Assembly (NCBI RefSeq): GCF_006494375.1
Contig: NZ_VHIZ01000024.1
Coordinates: 1 to 64,000 of the forward strand
Length of the DNA stretch: 64,000 nucleotides
Direction of reading: 5' to 3'
Source of the DNA: Pantoea anthophila
GTDB lineage: Bacteria; Pseudomonadota; Gammaproteobacteria; Enterobacterales; Enterobacteriaceae
The notes under the pieces are model-generated. The model searched no databases. It was not told where the DNA came from and saw only the letters and a list, made by a program, of their open reading frames with translations. Below are positions 58,948 through 64,000 of the stretch, piece by piece (the stretch's first letter is position 1; each line of letters begins with the position of its first letter). The translations under genes were made by a program, and so were the position numbers.

Positions 58948-58972
58948 GCTGCTCTTCTCTTTTTTAGCCAAA

Positions 58973-58996
58973 AAAAAGCCGGCACATGGCCGGCTT
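58973..58996 (-). terminator. Terminator between map and glnD (minus strand)
   Basis: AAGCCGGC / GCCGGCTT with a 5-nt loop; on the minus strand it is followed by eight Ts. It lies 18 nt past the map stop and 26 nt before the glnD ATG, so glnD needs read-through or its own promoter inside map. Confidence 0.88.
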
Positions 58997-59013
58997 GATC
59001 TCTATCCGGGGAA

Positions 59014-59808
59014 TTACCCCTCGGCGACGAGCACAGCAGGCAGCGTGTCGTCTTTGCGCAGGGTTAAAATCTCGCAGCCGTTTTCCGTCACCACAATAGT
59101 ATGCTCATACTGCGCGGACAAGCTGCGATCTTTGGTTTTTACCGTCCAGCCATCTTTCATGGTGCGGATGCGGTAATCGCCGGCATTGACCATCGGTTCA
59201 ACGGTAAAGGTCATGCCCGCCTGCAACACGACGCCGCTGTCATCCGCATCGTAATGCAGCACCTGCGGCTCTTCGTGGAACCCTTTACCGATGCCGTGAC
59301 CGCAATATTCACGCACCACGGAGAAGTCATTCGCTTCTACATACTTCTGGATAGCCCGGCCCAGCTCGCGCAGACGGATGCCTGGCTTGATCAGACGCAG
59401 TGAAAGATAGAGGCTCTCCTGGGTCACGCGGCAGAGGCGCTCGCCCTGAATGGTCGGTTTGCCGACAATAAACATCTTCGAGGTATCGCCGTGGTACTCA
59501 TCTTTGATCACGGTGACGTCAATGTTGACGATATCGCCATCCTTTAACGGACGATCGTCGCTCGGGATACCGTGGCACACCACTTCGTTCACCGAAATGC
59601 AGACCGACTTTGGAAAACCGTGATAGCCGAGACAGGCAGAGACAGCCTGCTGCTTTTGGGTAATATGATCATGGCAGATGCGGTCCAGTTCACCGGTGGT
59701 CACACCCGGTTTAACGTGCGGTTCGATCATCTCCAGCACTTCGGCGGCCAGGCGGCCCGCGACGCGCATTTTTTCGATTTCTTCAGCTGTTTTGATTGAA
59801 ATTGGCAT
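59014..59808 (-). CDS. map: Methionine aminopeptidase type I
   Basis: 264 residues from the ATG at 59808, the E. coli length; an ATG five codons upstream is less likely. Removes N-terminal Met. Metal ligands in NIDVTVIKDEYHGDTSKMF (two Asp), GHGIG (His), FTVEPMV and EHTIVV (two Glu). Divergent from rpsB. Confidence 0.98.
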   Translation of the reverse strand: MPISIKTAEEIEKMRVAGRLAAEVLEMIEPHVKPGVTTGELDRICHDHITQKQQAVSACLGYHGFPKSVCISVNEVVCHGIPSDDRPLKDGDIVNIDVTVIKDEYHGDTSKMFIVGKPTIQGERLCRVTQESLYLSLRLIKPGIRLRELGRAIQKYVEANDFSVVREYCGHGIGKGFHEEPQVLHYDADDSGVVLQAGMTFTVEPMVNAGDYRIRTMKDGWTVKTKDRSLSAQYEHTIVVTENGCEILTLRKDDTLPAVLVAEG

Positions 59809-59926
59809 TAAATTAATCCGCATTTGTCGAAATTTTCGACAATAATAAGTTCTGTGCTGTCATGTTAGCAGCCAGAAAATGGGCTGCCAAATAGAGAACG
59901 CGCTGGCTTCCGTCAGCGATCATTTA

Positions 59927-59956
59927 TTGGCGTCCCCCGGCGGTTTGTGGTATAAA
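59927..59956 (+). promoter_or_regulatory. rpsB-tsf promoter
   Basis: TTGGCG (59927-59932), 18-bp spacer, TATAAA (59951-59956), then a GC-rich discriminator GCGCGCC typical of stringently controlled ribosomal promoters. Confidence 0.8.
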
Positions 59957-60851
<895 letters not shown>

Positions 60852-60898
60852 TAAGGTTTGCTCTGCATAAGAGCCCTTAGTATTCAGATGTGATCTGT

Positions 60899-60930
60899 AA
60901 GGGGCCTGTACTGGCCCCTTTATTTTATCT
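60899..60930 (+). terminator. Attenuator/terminator between rpsB and tsf
   Basis: AAGGGGCC-TGTACT-GGCCCCTT stem followed by TATTTTAT, 47 nt after the rpsB stop. A partial terminator here is known for the E. coli rpsB-tsf operon. Confidence 0.75.
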
Positions 60931-61032
60931 AAGTCTGTAACGCCCCCTGTCGGACGGCGGGACAGAGTAAATTTTCCGCAAATAAGTGTCTGCTGGTGCA
61001 CATGTACTCAGGCACGAACCGAGGATTCTGGA

Positions 61033-61884
61033 ATGGCTGACATTACCGCTGCATTGGTAAAAGAACTGCGCGAGCGTACTGGCGCTGGCATGATGGACTG
61101 CAAAAAAGCGCTGACCGAAGCGAACGGCGACATTGAGCTGGCGATTGAGAACATGCGTAAGTCTGGCGCAATCAAAGCAGCGAAAAAAGCAGGTAACGTT
61201 GCGGCTGATGGCGTGATCAAAACCAAGATCGTTGGCGACTACGGCGTGATTCTGGAAGTAAACTGCCAGACTGACTTCGTCGCAAAAGATGGCGGTTTCC
61301 AGGCATTCGCAGACAAAGTTCTGGACGCGGCTGCAGCCGATCGCGTAACCGATGTAGAAGTTCTGAAAGCGCAGTTCGAAGAAGAGCGCGTTGCACTGGT
61401 TGCTAAAATCGGTGAGAACATCAACATCCGTCGCGTCGCAATCCTGGAAGGTGCAGAGCTGGGCAGCTACCTGCACGGCGCACGTATCGGCGTACTGGTT
61501 TCAGCGAAAGGCGCTAACGAAGATCTGATCAAACAGATCGCTATGCACGTTGCGGCAAGCAAGCCTGAATTCGTTAAGCCAGAAGACGTTTCTGCTGACG
61601 TGGTTGAGAAAGAGTACCAGGTTCAGCTGGACATCGCGATGCAGTCTGGCAAGCCAAAAGAGATCGCAGAGAAGATGGTTGAAGGCCGCATGAAGAAATT
61701 CACCGGCGAAGTTTCTCTGACTGGTCAGGCTTTCGTTATCGACCCAAGCAAAACCGTTGGCCAGGCTCTGAAAGAGCAGGGCGCTGACGTCATCAACTTC
61801 ATCCGCTTCGAAGTGGGCGAAGGCATCGAGAAAGTTGAGTCTGACTTCGCTGCAGAAGTTGCAGCCATGTCCAAGCAGTCTTAA
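61033..61884 (+). CDS. tsf: Elongation factor Ts
   Basis: 283 residues. Nucleotide exchange factor for EF-Tu. N-terminal [27 protein letters not shown] and core TDFVAKD contacts. 181 nt after rpsB, in one operon with it. Confidence 0.99.
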   Translation: MADITAALVKELRERTGAGMMDCKKALTEANGDIELAIENMRKSGAIKAAKKAGNVAADGVIKTKIVGDYGVILEVNCQTDFVAKDGGFQAFADKVLDAAAADRVTDVEVLKAQFEEERVALVAKIGENINIRRVAILEGAELGSYLHGARIGVLVSAKGANEDLIKQIAMHVAASKPEFVKPEDVSADVVEKEYQVQLDIAMQSGKPKEIAEKMVEGRMKKFTGEVSLTGQAFVIDPSKTVGQALKEQGADVINFIRFEVGEGIEKVESDFAAEVAAMSKQS

Positions 61885-61893
61885 TGCTCTGAA

Positions 61894-61920
61894 AGAACCG
61901 CCAGATGGCGGTTCTTTTTT
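61894..61920 (+). terminator. Rho-independent terminator of rpsB-tsf
   Basis: AGAACCGCC-AGAT-GGCGGTTCT followed by TTTTT, 9 nt after the tsf stop. Confidence 0.95.
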
Positions 61921-62041
61921 GTCTGTGAACCGCAACAGACACATTTTCAGTTTCATCCCAATAGCAATTTCATTGCGGTAAGCGGATGATCGATCACAAT
62001 TTACTTCTCCTTTACACCCTATCTTCCAGGAAGAACTGACC

Positions 62042-62767
62042 ATGGCGACCAACGCAAAACCTGTTTATCAACGTATCCTGCTTAAACTCAGCGGCGAAGC
62101 CCTGCAAGGCGCTGAAGGTTTTGGTATCGACGCGAGTGTGCTGGACCGTATGGCACAAGAGGTAAAAGAGCTGGTTGAGCTGGGCATCCAGGTTGGCGTT
62201 GTGATCGGCGGGGGTAACCTGTTCCGCGGAGCGGGCCTGGCGCAGGCCGGGATGAACCGCGTTGTGGGTGACCACATGGGTATGCTGGCTACCGTAATGA
62301 ACGGCCTGGCGATGCGTGATGCGCTGCACCGCGCCTATGTGAATGCCCGCCTGATGTCAGCGATTCCACTGAATGGCGTCTGCGATAACTACAGCTGGGC
62401 AGAGGCGATCAGCCTGCTGCGTAACAACCGCGTGGTGATCTTCTCCGCCGGTACCGGCAATCCGTTCTTCACCACCGATTCTGCGGCCTGCCTGCGCGGT
62501 ATTGAGATCGAAGCGGATGTGGTCCTGAAAGCGACCAAAGTGGATGGCGTCTATTCTGCCGATCCGGTAAAAAACCCGGATGCGACCCTGTATGAGCAAC
62601 TGACCTATACTGAAGTGCTGGATCAGGAGCTGAAAGTGATGGATCTTGCGGCCTTTACCCTGGCGCGTGACCACAAACTGCCTATCCGTGTTTTCAACAT
62701 GAATAAGCCAGGCGCGCTGCGTCGCGTAGTGATGGGTGAAAAAGAAGGCACCCTGATTACGCATTAA
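62042..62767 (+). CDS. pyrH: UMP kinase
   Basis: 241 residues. Hexameric UMP kinase of the amino-acid kinase fold: [44 protein letters not shown]. Regulated by GTP and UTP. 157 nt after tsf with a terminator between, so transcribed from its own promoter in that gap. Confidence 0.99.
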   Translation: MATNAKPVYQRILLKLSGEALQGAEGFGIDASVLDRMAQEVKELVELGIQVGVVIGGGNLFRGAGLAQAGMNRVVGDHMGMLATVMNGLAMRDALHRAYVNARLMSAIPLNGVCDNYSWAEAISLLRNNRVVIFSAGTGNPFFTTDSAACLRGIEIEADVVLKATKVDGVYSADPVKNPDATLYEQLTYTEVLDQELKVMDLAAFTLARDHKLPIRVFNMNKPGALRRVVMGEKEGTLITH

Positions 62768-62859
62768 TACCCGAGGCGAGATAAAATAAGGTATATTCTG
62801 TCAGCGCGATGATGACGCATCGCGCACCAGTCAGGATTATCGATGATTATCGATCCCGC

Positions 62860-62876
62860 TTCCGGCCAGGCCGGAA
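62860..62876 (+). other. 17-bp palindrome in the frr leader
   Basis: TTCCGGCC-A-GGCCGGAA, 35 nt before the frr GTG. The adjacent CTGGCCAGG could pair alternatively with the same arms. Possible mRNA structure or operator; no known factor recognised. Confidence 0.5.
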
Positions 62877-62910
62877 CTGGCCAGGTCAAACCGAATCCAA
62901 GGGTTTCAAC

Positions 62911-63468
62911 GTGATTAACGACATCAAAAAAGATGCTGACACGCGCATGGAAAAATGCGTTGAAGCATTCAAAAACACCATCAGCAAAGTGCGCACGGGT
63001 CGTGCTTCCCCTTCGCTGCTTGACGGCATCGTCGTCGAATATTACGGCACGCCGACGCCACTGCGTCAGCTGGCTTCCGTCACTGTGGAAGACTCACGCA
63101 CGCTGAAAATCAACGTGTTTGATCGCACCCTGAGTGCGGCAGTTGAAAAAGCGATCATGAAGTCCGATCTCGGTCTGAACCCAAGTTCAGCCGGCAGCGA
63201 CATCCGTGTTCCGCTGCCTGCGCTGACCGAAGAGCGTCGTAAAGATCTGATTAAAATCGTGCGCGGCGAAGCCGAGCAGGGCCGTGTGTCGGTACGTAAC
63301 GTCCGTCGTGATGCCAACGATAAAATCAAAGCGCTGCTGAAAGATAAAGAGATCAGCGAAGACGACGAACGTCGTGCGCAGGATGAAATCCAGAAAATGA
63401 CGGATGCTTACATCAAGAAAGTGGATGCTGCACTGTCAGAAAAAGAGACGGAGCTGATGGATTTCTAA
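62911..63468 (+). CDS. frr: Ribosome recycling factor
   Basis: 185 residues from the GTG at 62911 (AAGGG 7 nt upstream), the E. coli length; an ATG-initiated frame from 62809 adds unconserved sequence. Conserved [22 protein letters not shown] and [14 protein letters not shown]. Confidence 0.98.
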   Translation: MINDIKKDADTRMEKCVEAFKNTISKVRTGRASPSLLDGIVVEYYGTPTPLRQLASVTVEDSRTLKINVFDRTLSAAVEKAIMKSDLGLNPSSAGSDIRVPLPALTEERRKDLIKIVRGEAEQGRVSVRNVRRDANDKIKALLKDKEISEDDERRAQDEIQKMTDAYIKKVDAALSEKETELMDF

Positions 63469-63511
63469 TCCCATCGCTGCCGGAAAAAACGCCGTACAGA
63501 GAGGTATTCGT

Positions 63512-63583
63512 ATGAATGCGACATCTGGCGGCGTTTTACATTGTGCCACTGTGCACCCTGACTTCACACGGATAGCTTCATGA
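63512..63583 (+). CDS. 23-codon open frame overlapping the dxr start (putative leader peptide)
   Basis: Small frame starting at ATG 63512 with a strong AGAGAGG ribosome site 7 nt upstream, encoding [20 protein letters not shown] plus three residues. Its TGA overlaps the dxr ATG by 4 nt (ATGA). The dxr start itself has only a weak GGA. This is the layout of a translationally coupled leader. No homologue is known to me, and it could be fortuitous. Confidence 0.45.
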   Translation: MNATSGGVLHCATVHPDFTRIAS

Positions 63584-64000
63584 AGCGATTAACTCTGCTG
63601 GGATCAACCGGCTCAATCGGCACCAGCACGCTGGCGGTGGTTCGCGCCAATCCGGCGCTCTATCAGATTACAGCACTGGTGGCCGGTCATAACGTGGCGC
63701 TGATGGCCGAACAGTGTGCAGCCTTTACCCCGCGCTACGCCTGCATGGCAGACGAAGCCTCCGCTGCTGCGTTGCGTGAGCGACTGAGAGCAATCAGGGT
63801 CAATACTGAAGTGCTCTCCGGCGTTCAGGCAGCCTGTGAGCTGGCCGCGCTGGATGAAGTGGATCAGGTGATGGCGGCGATTGTTGGCGCCTCCGGCCTG
63901 CTGCCGACGCTGGCAGCCATCCGTGCCGGAAAAACCGTGCTGCTGGCGAACAAAGAGTCCCTTGTCACCTGCGGCCGTTTGTTTATGGAGGCCGTGCGTC
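63580..64000 (+). CDS. dxr: 1-deoxy-D-xylulose 5-phosphate reductoisomerase (3' truncated by window)
   Basis: The first 140 residues are visible. Second step of the MEP isoprenoid pathway, NADPH-dependent. NADPH-binding [14 protein letters not shown] at the N-terminus, [19 protein letters not shown] and [11 protein letters not shown] conserved. The frame is open to the window end. Its start overlaps a possible leader peptide. Confidence 0.97.
   Translation, partial: MKRLTLLGSTGSIGTSTLAVVRANPALYQITALVAGHNVALMAEQCAAFTPRYACMADEASAAALRERLRAIRVNTEVLSGVQAACELAALDEVDQVMAAIVGASGLLPTLAAIRAGKTVLLANKESLVTCGRLFMEAVR

Noticed and set aside
58948..58971. TTG start for glnD at 58971
   Set aside because: Falls in the T-tract of the map terminator and adds unconserved Lys-rich residues.

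Overview
The window is chromosomal DNA of a gamma-proteobacterium of the order Enterobacterales. Most of it follows the Escherichia coli order from aceF-lpd-acnB to rpsB-tsf-pyrH-frr-dxr, with high protein similarity recalled from the E. coli homologues. The GC content, the accessory genes (phenolic acid decarboxylase with a LysR partner, a sialidase-like/acid-sugar locus, a PLP enzyme beside cueO) and the gene order suggest a plant-associated Erwiniaceae, most likely Pantoea or a close relative. The genus is an inference from gene content, not a measured phylogeny.

Layout. 1-2872: end of the pyruvate dehydrogenase operon (aceF 3' end, lpd). 2873-5600: accessory stretch with two unrecognised overlapping genes, then a LysR regulator divergent from padC. 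5601-9152: acnB and yacL. 9216-17818: accessory catabolic locus of two divergent arms. The minus arm is Fe-alcohol dehydrogenase, DapA-like aldolase, Na+/solute symporter, sialidase-like beta-propeller and SDR. The plus arm is DUF1537 acid-sugar kinase, PdxA2-like dehydrogenase and DeoR regulator. A 10-bp direct repeat with 20-bp spacing lies between the arms. 17866-28295: speED, yacC, cueO with a CueR-type promoter, a cystathionine gamma-synthase-like enzyme, hpt, can, yadGH, an acyltransferase-3 membrane protein and panD. 28343-34974: panC, panB, folK, pcnB (with a conserved AUU start), gluQ, dksA, sfsA, thpR. 35050-46233: hrpB, mrcB and the Fur-controlled fhuACDB ferrichrome operon. 46306-53367: a nested palindromic repeat, hemL, erpA, a small secreted protein, btuF, mtn, dgt and degP. 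53552-64000: cdaR, yaeH, dapD, glnD, map, then rpsB-tsf, pyrH, frr and the 5' part of dxr, which is preceded by a 23-codon open frame overlapping its start codon.

How the genes work together. Most are housekeeping: central carbon (PDH, aconitase B), polyamines (SpeDE), pantothenate (PanBCD), folate (FolK), iron (Fhu, ErpA), envelope (MrcB, DegP), RNA metabolism (PcnB, GluQ, HrpB), nitrogen sensing (GlnD) and translation (RpsB, Tsf, Frr, Map). The most distinctive system is the 9.2-17.8 kb locus. It looks like uptake and stepwise degradation of a sugar acid or aldonate that ends in phosphorylation and oxidative decarboxylation of a four-carbon acid. Its substrate cannot be read from the sequence.

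No tRNA, rRNA, CRISPR array, insertion sequence or prophage was seen. The window cuts aceF at its 5' end and dxr at its 3' end.
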